Part shown: piece by piece, positions 17,860-27,185 of the stretch
Position numbering within the stretch: the stretch's first letter is position 1
How the letters are laid out: each line of letters opens with the position of its first letter
Assembly: GCF_900115045.1 (NCBI RefSeq)
Contig: NZ_FOVC01000008.1
Location: forward strand, 1 to 64,000
DNA: 64,000 nt
Direction of reading: 5' to 3'
Origin: Izhakiella capsodis
GTDB lineage: Bacteria > Pseudomonadota > Gammaproteobacteria > Enterobacterales > Enterobacteriaceae
Notes under the pieces: generated by a model
Databases searched by the model: none
The model's input: only the letters and a program-made list of their open reading frames with translations
What the model was told of the DNA's origin: nothing
Position numbers and translations under genes: made by a program

Positions 17860-18471
17860 ATGAAATTGATACGGACAGATACCCGGAAACAGTTACTGGA
17901 CACCGGTGAGCGACTATATACCTTGCGTGGCTTTACTGGGCTAGGTCTGATTGAACTACTCAAGGAAGCGGGCGTTCCTAAAGGGTCTTTTTATTACTAT
18001 TTTTCGTCGAAGGAAACATTTGGCGTAGCCGTGCTTGAACGCTATTTCTCCCGCTACGTTAAGCAGTTTCAGGCGTGGTTTGACGCGGCCCCAGAATATC
18101 CACGTCAACGTTTACTGGACTATTATCAACAGTCACTTTCCAGCTGGTGTCAGGAACCAACGTTTCCCGGTTGCCTGTCGGTCAAAATATCGGCTGAAGT
18201 ATGTGACCTTTCGGAATCGATGCGTACATCATTACAACAAGGCTCAGACGCGTTAATTTCTGTTCTTAGCCAGGTACTGGAGCTGGCAGAATGCCATCGG
18301 CAGATAGCATTGATCACCAGCGCTCACAGTACTGCGGTGCGTATCTACACTCTTTGGCTCGGGGCCAGCCTGCACAGTAAAATTTGCCGCAGCAACGCTC
18401 CGCTGATCAATGCCTGGGAAGAAATGGCGCGGATGCTGCCACTTCCTGTTAAAAAAAACTGCCACTCATAA
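17860..18471 (+). CDS. nemR: Electrophile-sensing repressor NemR (TetR family)
   Basis: 203 residues. The N-terminal TetR helix-turn-helix (F-T-G-L-G-L-I-E-L-L-K-E-A-G-V-P-K-G-S-F-Y-Y-Y-F) is intact. The sensing region G-C-L-S-V-K-I-S-A-E-V-C-D-L-S-E keeps the cysteine equivalent to redox-active Cys106 of E. coli NemR. Represses nemA and gloA until modified by electrophiles, hypochlorite or methylglyoxal. First gene of nemR-nemA-gloA; nemA follows after 21 nt. Confidence 0.93.
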   Translation: MKLIRTDTRKQLLDTGERLYTLRGFTGLGLIELLKEAGVPKGSFYYYFSSKETFGVAVLERYFSRYVKQFQAWFDAAPEYPRQRLLDYYQQSLSSWCQEPTFPGCLSVKISAEVCDLSESMRTSLQQGSDALISVLSQVLELAECHRQIALITSAHSTAVRIYTLWLGASLHSKICRSNAPLINAWEEMARMLPLPVKKNCHS

Positions 18472-18492
18472 ACCACCCTATCCGGAGTATTT

Positions 18493-19596
18493 ATGTCGCT
18501 AAAAAAACTGTTCTCACCTTTGCAGCTAGGCGCAATCACCCTACCCAATCGAATTCTTATGGCACCCCTGACCCGTTTACGCAGTTTAGAACCCGGTGAC
18601 ATTCCTACGCCGCTGATGGGGGAATACTATCGCCAGCGGGTCAGCGCCGGTCTCATTATTAGCGAAGCGACGCAAATTTCAGCGCAGGCGAAAGGTTACG
18701 CTGGCGCACCAGGACTTCATTCTGATAAACAGATCGCTGCCTGGAAATTAATCAATGCCGGAATTCATCAGTCTGGCGGACGTATTGCAGTACAGCTGTG
18801 GCACACGGGACGTATTTCTCACGTAAGCGTTCAGCCCGGAGAACAGCGCCCGGTTTCCGCTTCTGCCATTAACGCTGAAACTCGCACCACACTACGTGAT
18901 GCGCAAGGCCATGCAATTCGTGAAGAAACCTCGACACCACGCGCACTTGAAACCATTGAGGTTAAAAACATCGTCAATGATTTTTACCAGGCGGTAACTA
19001 ATGCGCGCGAGGCTGATTTTGACATGGTGGAATTACACTCCGCGCACGGCTATCTGATACATCAGTTCCTGTCACCGTCATCTAATCAGCGTAAGGATGA
19101 ATACGGCGGTAGTATTGAAAACCGGACTCGCTTTGCGCTTGAAGTCGTTGATGCAGCGATTGCAGCCTGGGATGCCAGTCGTATTGGCATCCGTATTTCG
19201 CCATTGGGACCGTTCAACGGCCTGGATAACGGTGAGGACCAGGAAACCGCAGCACTCTATTATCTGAAAGAGCTGGCGAAGCGTAAGCTGGCCTATTTGC
19301 ATATTTCCGAACCGGATTGGGCTGGAGGCAAACCCTACAGTACTGAATTTCGTAAAGCGATACGGGCTAATTATCCTGGCGTAATCGTCGCGGCAGGCGG
19401 TTACACGGCAGAGAAAGCAGAAGCGTTGATTGAACAGGGTTTAATTGATGCGGTTGCCTTCGGTCGCAATTATATTGCGAATCCTGACTTAGTGGAACGT
19501 ATGCAACTAAACGCGCCGCTAAATACCCCTCATTCTGAGACTTTTTACGGCGGCGGTGCCGAAGGATATACCGATTACCCACGCCTGGCAGACTGA
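18493..19596 (+). CDS. nemA: N-ethylmaleimide reductase (old yellow enzyme family)
   Basis: 367 residues (E. coli 365). FMN-dependent TIM barrel. Conserved blocks: L-P-N-R-I-L-M-A-P-L-T-R at the N-terminus, V-Q-L-W-H-T-G-R-I-S-H, H-S-A-H-G-Y-L-I-H-Q-F-L-S-P with N-Q-R-K-D-E-Y-G-G-S-I-E-N-R-T-R, and A-F-G-R-N-Y-I-A-N-P-D-L near the C-terminus. Reduces electrophilic alkenes, nitrate esters and quinones with NADPH. CGGAG ribosome binding site. Operon with nemR and gloA. Confidence 0.95.
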   Translation: MSLKKLFSPLQLGAITLPNRILMAPLTRLRSLEPGDIPTPLMGEYYRQRVSAGLIISEATQISAQAKGYAGAPGLHSDKQIAAWKLINAGIHQSGGRIAVQLWHTGRISHVSVQPGEQRPVSASAINAETRTTLRDAQGHAIREETSTPRALETIEVKNIVNDFYQAVTNAREADFDMVELHSAHGYLIHQFLSPSSNQRKDEYGGSIENRTRFALEVVDAAIAAWDASRIGIRISPLGPFNGLDNGEDQETAALYYLKELAKRKLAYLHISEPDWAGGKPYSTEFRKAIRANYPGVIVAAGGYTAEKAEALIEQGLIDAVAFGRNYIANPDLVERMQLNAPLNTPHSETFYGGGAEGYTDYPRLAD

Positions 19597-19678
19597 TTAC
19601 CTGCAATCGATTAAACCGATGAAAATGCGGCGACAACGCCGCTATACTGATTTTTTTCAACATGTCTTAGAGGCTGTT

Positions 19679-20086
19679 ATGCGTTTACTTCATACTATGT
19701 TACGCGTTGGCGATTTGCAGCGTTCGATTGATTTTTATACCCGCGTGCTGGGTATGCGCGTACTGCGCCAGAGTGAAAATAGTGAATATAAGTACAGCCT
19801 GGCTTTTATTGGATATAGCGATGAGAGTAAAGGTGCAGTTATTGAGCTGACCTATAACTGGGGAGTAAGCTGCTATGAGCTGGGAACAGCTTACGGCCAT
19901 ATCGCGTTGGGTGTTGATGACGTTACGTCAACCTGCGATCGCATCCGCAAAGCGGGCGGCAACGTTACCCGTGACCCCGGTCCAGTAAAAGGTGGAACGA
20001 CGATTATTGCTTTCGTTGAAGATCCAGATGGCTACAAAATAGAGTTGATTGAAAATAAACAGGCCACAGAAGGGCTGGGTAACTGA
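19679..20086 (+). CDS. gloA: Glyoxalase I
   Basis: 135 residues from ATG 19679, the exact E. coli length; an open frame extends upstream but M-R-L-L-H-T-M-L-R-V is the conserved start. The metal ligands His5, Glu56, His74 and Glu122 are all present. Converts the methylglyoxal-glutathione hemithioacetal to S-lactoylglutathione. Lies 82 nt after nemA in the electrophile-detoxification operon. Confidence 0.96.
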   Translation: MRLLHTMLRVGDLQRSIDFYTRVLGMRVLRQSENSEYKYSLAFIGYSDESKGAVIELTYNWGVSCYELGTAYGHIALGVDDVTSTCDRIRKAGGNVTRDPGPVKGGTTIIAFVEDPDGYKIELIENKQATEGLGN

Positions 20087-20199
20087 TCCCTGTCGGCGGC
20101 CACTGTGCCGCCCTTACCCGCCAAACCTTCCGACACAGCTGCATCTCAGGTTAAAATTTGCCATAATGCGCGCTGCCATTTTCCATGCAAGAGCGCCTG

Positions 20200-20853
20200 A
20201 TGTCTGAAACCAACGATCTGAATACCCTCGCCGGCCGTTTTCGCGGTTTTTATCCCGTTGTTATTGATGTTGAAACCGCCGGTTTCGATGCCAAAGCTAA
20301 CGCACTGCTGGAAATAGCAGCCATTACGCTGAAAATGGATCAAGAGGGCTGGTTGGAACAGGACGAGAAACTACACTTTCACGTTACGCCTTTTGAAGGG
20401 TCCGTACTGCAACCTGAGGCCCTTGCTTTCAACGGCATCGATCCACATAATCCGTTACGCGCTGCAGTTAGCGAATATGACGCGCTGCACGCCATCTTCA
20501 AAATGGTGCGCAAAGGCATCAAGGACAGCGGCTGTAATCGCGCTATCGTCGTCGCCCACAACGCCAGCTTTGACCATACGTTTATGATGACGGCTGCCGA
20601 ACGCGTTAGTCTGAAACGCAACCCTTTTCATCCCTTTGTTACTTTCGATACTGCGGCACTGAGCGGGCTGGTACTTGGCCAGACGGTACTGGCACGAGCC
20701 TGTACCACGGCGGGTTTTGCCTTTGATCCGAAACAAGCTCATTCCGCACTGTATGATACCGAGCAGACGGCACAGCTGTTTTGCGAGCTGGTCAATCGCT
20801 GGAAACGACTTGGGGGCTGGCCGCTGGAAAAAGAAGAGAAAAACGCGGATTAA
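20200..20853 (+). CDS. rnt: Ribonuclease T
   Basis: 217 residues from ATG 20200; an upstream ATG (20185) would add five residues not found in E. coli RNase T. DEDDh exonuclease with Asp23 and Glu25 in V-V-I-D-V-E-T-A-G, V-A-H-N-A-S-F-D-H, and H-S-A-L-Y-D-T-E. Trims tRNA 3' CCA ends and matures 5S and 23S rRNA. A terminator follows, overlapping the end of grxD. Confidence 0.95.
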   Translation: MSETNDLNTLAGRFRGFYPVVIDVETAGFDAKANALLEIAAITLKMDQEGWLEQDEKLHFHVTPFEGSVLQPEALAFNGIDPHNPLRAAVSEYDALHAIFKMVRKGIKDSGCNRAIVVAHNASFDHTFMMTAAERVSLKRNPFHPFVTFDTAALSGLVLGQTVLARACTTAGFAFDPKQAHSALYDTEQTAQLFCELVNRWKRLGGWPLEKEEKNAD

Positions 20854-20900
20854 TCTACTATTTCGCCATCTCTAAGGCGGCTCTAAGGCCGCCTGAAACA

Positions 20901-20937
20901 ACAAGGATAGATGATTATTCCGCATCCTTGTTTTTTT
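20901..20937 (+). terminator. Rho-independent terminator of rnt
   Basis: Stem ACAAGGAT (20901-20908) / ATCCTTGT (20924-20931) followed by seven T (20931-20937). A second hairpin AGGCGGC / GCCGCCT lies just upstream (about 20873-20893). Both overlap the convergent 3' end of grxD. Confidence 0.7.
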
Positions 20938-21247
20938 CAGCCGCTTCTTTAATTAGCGTCTGTAGCTCACCGCGCTGGAACATTTCCACCACAATGTCGC
21001 AGCCACCGACTAGTTCTCCATCAACCCAAAGCTGTGGAAAAGTAGGCCAGTTGGCATATTTTGGCAGTTCCGCACGAATATCAGGGTTCTGTAGAATATC
21101 GACGTAGGCAAATCGCTCTCCACAAGCGGAAAGCGCCTGCACCGTCTGAGCCGAAAAACCACAGCTTGGTAGTTTCGGTGAACCTTTCATATACAGCAGA
21201 ATTGGATTTTCTGCGATTTGGCGCTGAATTTTTTCAACAGTACTCAT
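20915..21247 (-). CDS. grxD: Monothiol glutaredoxin Grx4
   Basis: 110 residues. CGFS active site at Cys29 (L-P-S-C-G-F-S-A-Q), with W-P-T-F-P-Q-L-W-V-D-G-E-L-V-G-G-C-D-I for glutathione binding. Carries [2Fe-2S] clusters and works with BolA in iron-sulfur trafficking. AGGAAGG ribosome binding site; single gene, divergent from mepH. Confidence 0.95.
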   Translation of the reverse strand: MSTVEKIQRQIAENPILLYMKGSPKLPSCGFSAQTVQALSACGERFAYVDILQNPDIRAELPKYANWPTFPQLWVDGELVGGCDIVVEMFQRGELQTLIKEAAEKNKDAE

Positions 21248-21621
21248 ATTTGCCTTCCTCTAAAGCGTAATTTCATGTCATTTTATTGTAGCGAGTGTTC
21301 AGGGCGGATGAAAACGACAATTTCAGTAGGGTTATCCCGGCTGGCATCCTGCAAAGCGTCAGAATAGCATGACGCGAGGTCATTGACGGTCGGACAACAT
21401 GCTTTCATCAATTTTATGTTAGTCTCCGGTGAATTAACTTAATGATTATTTTTACAAAAAACTCATTACATCGCGGCACAACATTGATACAAAAAACCAC
21501 TTACCTTTTGTGAAAATTCTGAATTAGAATTGTCCGACACTTCTGCCTTATAGCAGAAAAAATTTAATCCATTTAGCTTCTGACGTTATTTAATTAGAAG
21601 CATAACTTGTTGTTGCAAACG
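21248..21621. other. Divergent intergenic region grxD / mepH
   Basis: About 370 nt, AT-rich near mepH. It must hold both promoters. No coding frame or clear operator seen. Confidence 0.5.
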
Positions 21622-22719
21622 ATGCGTTTACTAATCACGCTTTTTTTACTGGGATTTGCCCAGCTGTTCATAAACATAGCGCATGCGGCTCCCAGACCAG
21701 GAGTTAACATTGTTCATCATAAGGTGGAAAATAACCCACCGAGAGGAGATGATCGGCGCAAAAGACGTACGACGAAAACGTATAACACAAAAAAGGTCAA
21801 AGAAACGCCTCACAAAGTAAGCCGGCTTACCGGCGTCCGAAGCATCTGGTTGAACAAAAGAGACGCTAAGCCCGAAACTGAAGCGGAAAGGTCACTCCAT
21901 GCCATATCCAGTCCGGATAAAAAGCATCATACGGAGCGATTAGCACATCAGCATGGGCGCACAAAGATATTCGAAAACTCCAGAGAAAAAAGCACCAAAA
22001 TGCGCCTGACAGAAATAAGACAGCGTGATGAACGTCTGCATCTTACAGAAGCGAAGTTACGTGATGAGAAACTTCGCGAAGAAAGGGCGCATGAAGACGA
22101 ATTACGTAAAGACAGATTGCATGAAGCGCGATTACGAGAAGAAAAATTACGTGAAGACAGGCAACGTCTCGCCCAGAAAAAATGGCGCAACGAGCATCAG
22201 ATTAGTTATCACGAGCGCAAACATTACGGACGTGAGCGTCGTAGAGAATCACATCAGGTTGCAACCGGGAGTAACAAACCTATACGTCTGAGCAAAAAAC
22301 AGCTCGCTGAATTCCGTAAGGTGCGCGCTAAAGTTATGGCAAAACTGATGCATCAGCTGGGAAAACCCTATCTGTGGGGAGGAACGTCGCCGAAAACCGG
22401 CTTTGATTGCAGCGGCCTGGTTTGGTTCGCCTATAAAAACCAGGTTAAATATAGCCTGCCGAGAACGGCAAACGAAATGTTCCATTTCCGGGATGCGAAA
22501 CCTGTCAGCCGTAATCGGCTGCAAAAAGGCGACCTGGTATTTTTCCACATCAAAGGTCATTTAGGTGCTGATCACGTTGGCGTCTACCTTGGGAATGGTA
22601 AGTTTATTCAATCGCCACGTACCGGTGAAGATATCCACATCAGTAAGCTGGCCGATAACTACTGGCAGCGTCACTACATCGGTGCCCGTCGCATAATGAC
22701 GCCCATGACCGTTCGCTAA
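21622..22719 (+). CDS. mepH: Peptidoglycan DD-endopeptidase MepH (NlpC/P60) with expanded linker
   Basis: 365 residues from ATG 21622 (a TTG at 21607 is an alternative; neither has a good ribosome binding site). E. coli MepH has 271. Signal peptide to A-H-A. A long very basic/acidic linker (about residues 25-240) includes seven tandem pentapeptides. The C-terminal NlpC/P60 domain has catalytic Cys in F-D-C-S-G-L-V, His in A-D-H-V-G-V-Y, and R-H-Y-I-G-A-R-R. Cleaves D-Ala-mDAP cross-links during wall growth. The catalytic domain is closely conserved; only the linker has grown. Confidence 0.9.
   Translation: MRLLITLFLLGFAQLFINIAHAAPRPGVNIVHHKVENNPPRGDDRRKRRTTKTYNTKKVKETPHKVSRLTGVRSIWLNKRDAKPETEAERSLHAISSPDKKHHTERLAHQHGRTKIFENSREKSTKMRLTEIRQRDERLHLTEAKLRDEKLREERAHEDELRKDRLHEARLREEKLREDRQRLAQKKWRNEHQISYHERKHYGRERRRESHQVATGSNKPIRLSKKQLAEFRKVRAKVMAKLMHQLGKPYLWGGTSPKTGFDCSGLVWFAYKNQVKYSLPRTANEMFHFRDAKPVSRNRLQKGDLVFFHIKGHLGADHVGVYLGNGKFIQSPRTGEDIHISKLADNYWQRHYIGARRIMTPMTVR
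22057..22176 (+). repeat. Tandem pentapeptide-coding repeat in mepH
   Basis: Eight consecutive 15-nt units from residue 146 encode LRDEK, LREER, AHEDE, LRKDR, LHEAR, LREEK, LREDR and QRLAQ. The units differ at DNA level. The product should be a rigid charged helix between membrane and enzyme domain. Confidence 0.8.
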
Positions 22720-22828
22720 ATACGGGCAGAAGCTCCCCTCCCGTGTTAAAAATATCTCATTAACATAACGCCCGAGAAATTAATATCACTTGGGCGTATT
22801 CGCTTTAACCGGTGAGATTATGAAAAAG

Positions 22829-22999
22829 TCAGGACGGTAGAATCAGCTTGCCACTAAGAAAAGTAAAGCCTGCGGCATTGAATCTCTCCAGCGACAGTGG
22901 GATTGGTTCCATTGGCCGATAAATCCCGTATCCCAGCAGGTAATACCATATTTGCGGCGCGGCATGTTGAGAACCAACCCAATAAAATCCGGTTTCCAT
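22829..22999 (-). CDS. Small hypothetical protein, 56 residues
   Basis: ATG 22999 with AGGA 8 nt upstream on the minus strand. The product is rich in aromatic residues, starts M-E-T-G-F-Y-W-V-G and ends F-L-S-G-K-L-I-L-P-S, and has no signal peptide or clear membrane helix. It lies 137 nt downstream of the CPBP protease gene on the same strand. No family recognised; the ribosome binding site and composition are the only support. Confidence 0.4.
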   Translation of the reverse strand: METGFYWVGSQHAAPQIWYYLLGYGIYRPMEPIPLSLERFNAAGFTFLSGKLILPS

Positions 23000-23136
23000 A
23001 ATATATGTCCTGCTAAGAATGAAACAACCCCCCTAACATAGCAGGTCAGCCATATCGTGGCTATTTATTAATCATAGAGGGATCATATGATGGCGTGCCC
23101 GCAGCCAGCTTTTCTCTGGCTGGCTGAGGCTATTAC

Positions 23137-23955
23137 TCAGGGCAGGTGGCGTAAAGCAGGATAGGTGAAAAACAGCAGTTGAGTCAGGTTTAAGCCAAAA
23201 TGAAACAGCACGGCAACCCATAATCTGCCGCTCCACATCCAGGCTATGCCGTAAATCAGCCCAGCCAGGCTGGCAAAGAGGACCATCATTAACCCGCCAT
23301 GATAATGCATCACGCCAAATGACAATGCCGAGATGACCAATGCGGCGGCCGGATTAACTGCACGTGCCAGTCGTTGTTGGAGATATCCCCTGAATAGCGC
23401 CTCCTCTGCCAACGAGACAAAAAAGATATTGGCAAGGGTAAAGTCAAGCAACCACACGGGCGCGTGGAACTCAACGCGCAGCCCACCAGCAAGAGTTGCC
23501 AGCATAAGCAGCCCCGGAACCGCCGCCACCAGCAATCCCCACTGCCAGCTGACATGCTTGTGATGTTTAGTATAAAAAAGTGTACTGACACAACCTAGCA
23601 AAATGAAGGGAACCAGCGCCTTGTCGAAATTATAATACATGGTGAATGGCAGACTGTCGGGACTGACATACACGCCATCAAGTACACGTAAATTTTTAAA
23701 ACCATGAACCAGATGCAACATCAGAGCAACTGCATCCGCGACCAGCACCGCCTCAGTTAAATGTCGCCAGGAACGATATGGTTTCACGTAAGTACGGATA
23801 AGCAATATGACGCCTGTTGCCACAATCCACACCAGCGCTGTCCAGTCCAGAACGCCGACAGAGCATCCCATCATAATGGCAACGGCAAGGACAATATATC
23901 CGCACTTCTTACTAAAACGCAGTAACAACAGAGCCAGGGCCAGGAAATCCCACAT
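23137..23955 (-). CDS. CPBP-family intramembrane glutamic protease
   Basis: 272 residues with about eight hydrophobic segments. The C-terminal half has the Abi/CPBP (CAAX protease and bacteriocin-processing) motifs in order: E-E-A-L-F-R-G-Y-L-Q-Q-R-L (motif 1 with the catalytic Glu pair and Arg), F-G-V-M-H-Y-H-G-G (motif 2 His), and H-F-G-L-N (motif 3 His). Substrate unknown; members process prenylated proteins or bacteriocins or act in self-immunity. It does not match a gene at this place in E. coli. Confidence 0.8.
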   Translation of the reverse strand: MWDFLALALLLLRFSKKCGYIVLAVAIMMGCSVGVLDWTALVWIVATGVILLIRTYVKPYRSWRHLTEAVLVADAVALMLHLVHGFKNLRVLDGVYVSPDSLPFTMYYNFDKALVPFILLGCVSTLFYTKHHKHVSWQWGLLVAAVPGLLMLATLAGGLRVEFHAPVWLLDFTLANIFFVSLAEEALFRGYLQQRLARAVNPAAALVISALSFGVMHYHGGLMMVLFASLAGLIYGIAWMWSGRLWVAVLFHFGLNLTQLLFFTYPALRHLP

Positions 23956-24398
23956 TTTTACTATCCCGGTAAGTTGTATGTAAAAGGTAAACTGACGGTA
24001 GTCCAGTCAAGGTAAACAACAGCCAAACGTCCCCACTTCGCCAATTGCGGTTCAAACTACCCCGTAACCAGCCGGGGCGCATTGCGGCTTTAATGCTGAC
24101 AGGCAACTAAAATAGAACGCCTCTGTCGCTGATTAACCAGATAATGAAAATGTTGTATGTAGCGATTACGCCTTGACTGTACTTCATGCCCCGCGCCTTC
24201 CCCCACCGTACTTGACGCCATGTACGTCAGCGCACGTCTTCATTTCTGCTTCGTCTCATGACGATCTCTTCTTGTACAATGCCCGGAGTATTTCCGCTAT
24301 GTCGATCAAGGGATTAGTTTCATCGTATTAAGGGTTTCGCCCATCGTCATCTCAACGTACACTTCTTAAACGCAAGCGTGAACGGGATGTCCACTTAC
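23956..24398. other. Intergenic region upstream of clsA
   Basis: About 440 nt between divergent genes. No coding frame with a credible start or recognisable product, and no repeats. It contains the clsA promoter by position only. Confidence 0.5.
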
Positions 24399-25859
24399 AT
24401 GGGTACTTTTTATACTTTATTGAGCTGGTTGTTGATTTTTGGCTACTGGTTGTTGATCGCCGGTATCACACTCAGGATATTGATGAAGCGGCGGGCGGTA
24501 ACTTCTGCTATGGCCTGGCTGCTCATTATCTATATTCTGCCGCTGGTCGGGATTATTGCCTATCTTTCATTTGGTGAACTGCATCTGGGAAAACGCAGAG
24601 CTGAGCGCGCGCGCGCGATGTGGCCTGCTACCGCCAGGTGGCTTAGCGATCTGAAGCAATCGCAGCATATTTTTGCCCATAAGAATAGCGATGTCGCCAG
24701 GGCACTATTTCAACTGTGTGAAAAGCGCCAGGGCATTGCCGGTGTGAAAGGTAATCAGTTGCAGCTGCTAACCAGCACTGAAGATACGCTCAAAGCTCTG
24801 GTACGTGATATTCAGCTAGCACGTCATAATATTGAAATGGTGTTCTATATCTGGCAACCTGGCGGGCTGGCCGATGAGGTCGCTGAATCACTAATGGCCG
24901 CAGCGCGACGCGGAGTACACTGTCGGCTGATGCTTGATTCAGCGGGCAGCGTGGACTTTTTCCGCAGCACCTGGCCGGGAATGATGCGCAATGCCGGCAT
25001 TGATATCGTCGAATCGTTAAAAGTCAGCCTGCTGCGCGTTTTTTTACGTCGAATGGATCTCCGGCAGCATCGAAAAGTGGTGTTGATCGATAATTATGTC
25101 GCCTATACCGGTAGTATGAACATGGTCGACCCACGGTACTTTAAACAGGACGCGGGCGTAGGCCAGTGGGTAGATTTGATGGCGCGTATGGAAGGGCCGG
25201 TCGCAACTACTATGGGGATTGTATACTCATGCGACTGGGAGATAGAAACTGGCAAACGCATTTTGCCGCCCCCCCCCGATGTCAACATCATGCCTTTTGA
25301 ACAGGAAAGCGGCCACACTATTCAGGTTATCGCGTCAGGCCCGGGTTTTCCGGAAGATATGATCCATCAGGCGCTACTGACCGCCATCTATTCCGCTCAT
25401 GAGCAGTTAGTGATGACAACGCCTTACCTGGTGCCAAGCGACGATCTGTTACACGCCATTTGCACGGCTTCGTTAAGGGGCGTCGATGTCAGCATCATTA
25501 TTCCTCGTTATAACGATAATCTGCTGGTGCGCTGGGCCAGTCGGGCCTTTTTCTCCGAACTGCTGGAAGCCGGGGTAAAGATTTATCAGTTTGAAGGCGG
25601 CCTGCTTCATACCAAGAGCGTTCTGGTGGACGGGCAACTGAGTCTGGTCGGTACAGTCAATCTGGATATGCGCAGTTTGTGGCTTAATTTTGAGATTACG
25701 CTGGTAATTGACGATGATGGTTTCGGAAGCGACCTTTCACGGGTTCAGGATGATTATATTGCCCGTTCAACCCTGGTCGACCGCATACGCTGGGAAAATC
25801 GCTCATGGTGGCGGCGCGTGGTGGAGCGACTGTTTTACTTCTTCAGTCCGTTACTGTAA
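24399..25859 (+). CDS. clsA: Cardiolipin synthase A
   Basis: 486 residues from ATG 24399, the E. coli length, with M-G-T-F-Y-T-L-L-S-W aligned to the E. coli start; GTG 24378 upstream is an alternative. Two N-terminal membrane helices, then two phospholipase D domains with HKD motifs H-R-K-V-V-L-I-D and H-T-K-S-V-L-V-D. Condenses two phosphatidylglycerols into cardiolipin. The P-P-P-P-D segment is encoded by a run of nine C (25269-25277), prone to slippage. yciU follows after 44 nt. Confidence 0.95.
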   Translation: MGTFYTLLSWLLIFGYWLLIAGITLRILMKRRAVTSAMAWLLIIYILPLVGIIAYLSFGELHLGKRRAERARAMWPATARWLSDLKQSQHIFAHKNSDVARALFQLCEKRQGIAGVKGNQLQLLTSTEDTLKALVRDIQLARHNIEMVFYIWQPGGLADEVAESLMAAARRGVHCRLMLDSAGSVDFFRSTWPGMMRNAGIDIVESLKVSLLRVFLRRMDLRQHRKVVLIDNYVAYTGSMNMVDPRYFKQDAGVGQWVDLMARMEGPVATTMGIVYSCDWEIETGKRILPPPPDVNIMPFEQESGHTIQVIASGPGFPEDMIHQALLTAIYSAHEQLVMTTPYLVPSDDLLHAICTASLRGVDVSIIIPRYNDNLLVRWASRAFFSELLEAGVKIYQFEGGLLHTKSVLVDGQLSLVGTVNLDMRSLWLNFEITLVIDDDGFGSDLSRVQDDYIARSTLVDRIRWENRSWWRRVVERLFYFFSPLL

Positions 25860-25903
25860 AAGAGGCGGAATCACACAGCGCAGCAATGTACACAGGATTT
25901 ATT

Positions 25904-26227
25904 ATGGACCTCAATAACCGCCTGACAGAAGATGAAACCCTGGAACAGGCCTACGATATTTTTCTGGAGCTGGCAGGAGACAATCTTGACCCGGCAGACA
26001 TCATTTTATTCAATTTGCAGTTTGAAGAGCGCGGAGGTGCCGAACTTTATGACCCTGCGGACGACTGGCAGGAGCAGGTCGATTTCGACATTAACCCTGA
26101 CTTTTTCTCCGAAGTTATCATTGGCCTCGGAGAAGAAGACGGTGAGCCAATTAATGATGTTTTTGCCCGCGTGCTGCTTTGTCGCGAAAAAGACCACAAA
26201 CTGTGCCATATCATCTGGAAAGAATGA
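25904..26227 (+). CDS. yciU: Acidic DNA-mimic-type protein YciU (DUF440)
   Basis: 107 residues from ATG 25904, with AGGA 6 nt upstream. M-D-L-N-N-R-L-T-E-D-E-T-L-E-Q-A-Y-D-I is nearly identical to E. coli YciU, as is the end C-R-E-K-D-H-K-L-C-H-I-I-W. Very acidic; the HI1450 family structure suggests a double-stranded DNA mimic. Probably transcribed with clsA. Confidence 0.93.
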   Translation: MDLNNRLTEDETLEQAYDIFLELAGDNLDPADIILFNLQFEERGGAELYDPADDWQEQVDFDINPDFFSEVIIGLGEEDGEPINDVFARVLLCREKDHKLCHIIWKE

Positions 26228-26362
26228 GTTCACTGAGACCCGGCGCTGCGTCGTAATAAGACGGCACCAGTGGGCCCCAGTTCAGATCTGTACACCCCGA
26301 CCCGTTGAGCTAAGCGCATATCCTCAGTACCGGTCAGTAACCAATGTTAGGGTTGTGATAAC

Positions 26363-27185
26363 TCAAAGTGGATCAATCTTGAGACAGGAGACCGCGTGAC
26401 AGAAGCTGCCTATAAGCTGGGCGCTGATCTCCCACACTCCGAGCCTGCTATCGGGTAGCGAGTGCGGAAAACGCAGCCCGATGGGGGATTAATTGGCGAC
26501 GATAAATCCCCCTGCAGCAGCTGAATTTTCTTCTTCTTTTCCAGGTCGGGATCCGGGATAGGTACCTGTACCACCGACAACAGCGCTTTTGTACAGGGAT
26601 GCTGCGGATTGTTATACACCTGATCATAGGCTACTGGTTCCACCGCACGTCCCAGATACATCGCCAGTACCCGATCGGAAAATGTTTAACCACCGCCAGA
26701 TTATAAGCATTGAATATCAGCAACAGCCTCATATCACGCTGTAACTTCTGCAGCAAGTTAACCACCTGTGCCTGAATAGAGACGTCCAGGGCCGACAGTG
26801 GTTCGTCACAAATAATCAGCCCGGGTTCCAGGATCATCGGTTGATGAGATTGGTCAGCAACCCTACCTTCGTCATCCTATTTTTGACCCGCTCTTTCACT
26901 TCCTGCTTTGGCATCTTAGGGTGGTAGTTCGTAGCAGCTCGACAATAATTCCACCGATAGTCATACGTGGGTTAAGTGAAGCCAACGGATCCTGAAAAAT
27001 CCTCTGGATATCACTACGCGCCCTGCGCCACTCTTCTTCACTCTGCCCCAGCAAATCACGACCAAGCCAGGTAACGCGCGCTCTCGTCGCTTTCACCTGA
27101 CTGGTTGACTTTCTACAGCCTGGCTCACCGACCACGCCCAGCGTTTCGGCCTGAAAAAACGCAGGCTAATATCATCTACCATTAA
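26363..27185 (-). pseudogene. oppF: oppF relic (oligopeptide permease ATPase)
   Basis: The minus strand reads OppF from V-D-D-I-S-L-R-F-F-Q-A-E-T-L-G-V-V-G-E-P-G-C to the end S-C-L-K-I-D-P-L-stop. Lesions: Walker A is altered (C-R-K-S-T instead of C-G-K-S-T), frameshifts lie near 26900 and 26650, and an exact deletion removes the Y-P-H-E-F-S-G-G-Q signature block, joining L-I-N-R to M-I-L-E-P. Walker B (L-I-I-C-D-E-P) survives. The N-terminal about 37 codons are missing at the junction with the oppA fragment. Confidence 0.85.
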
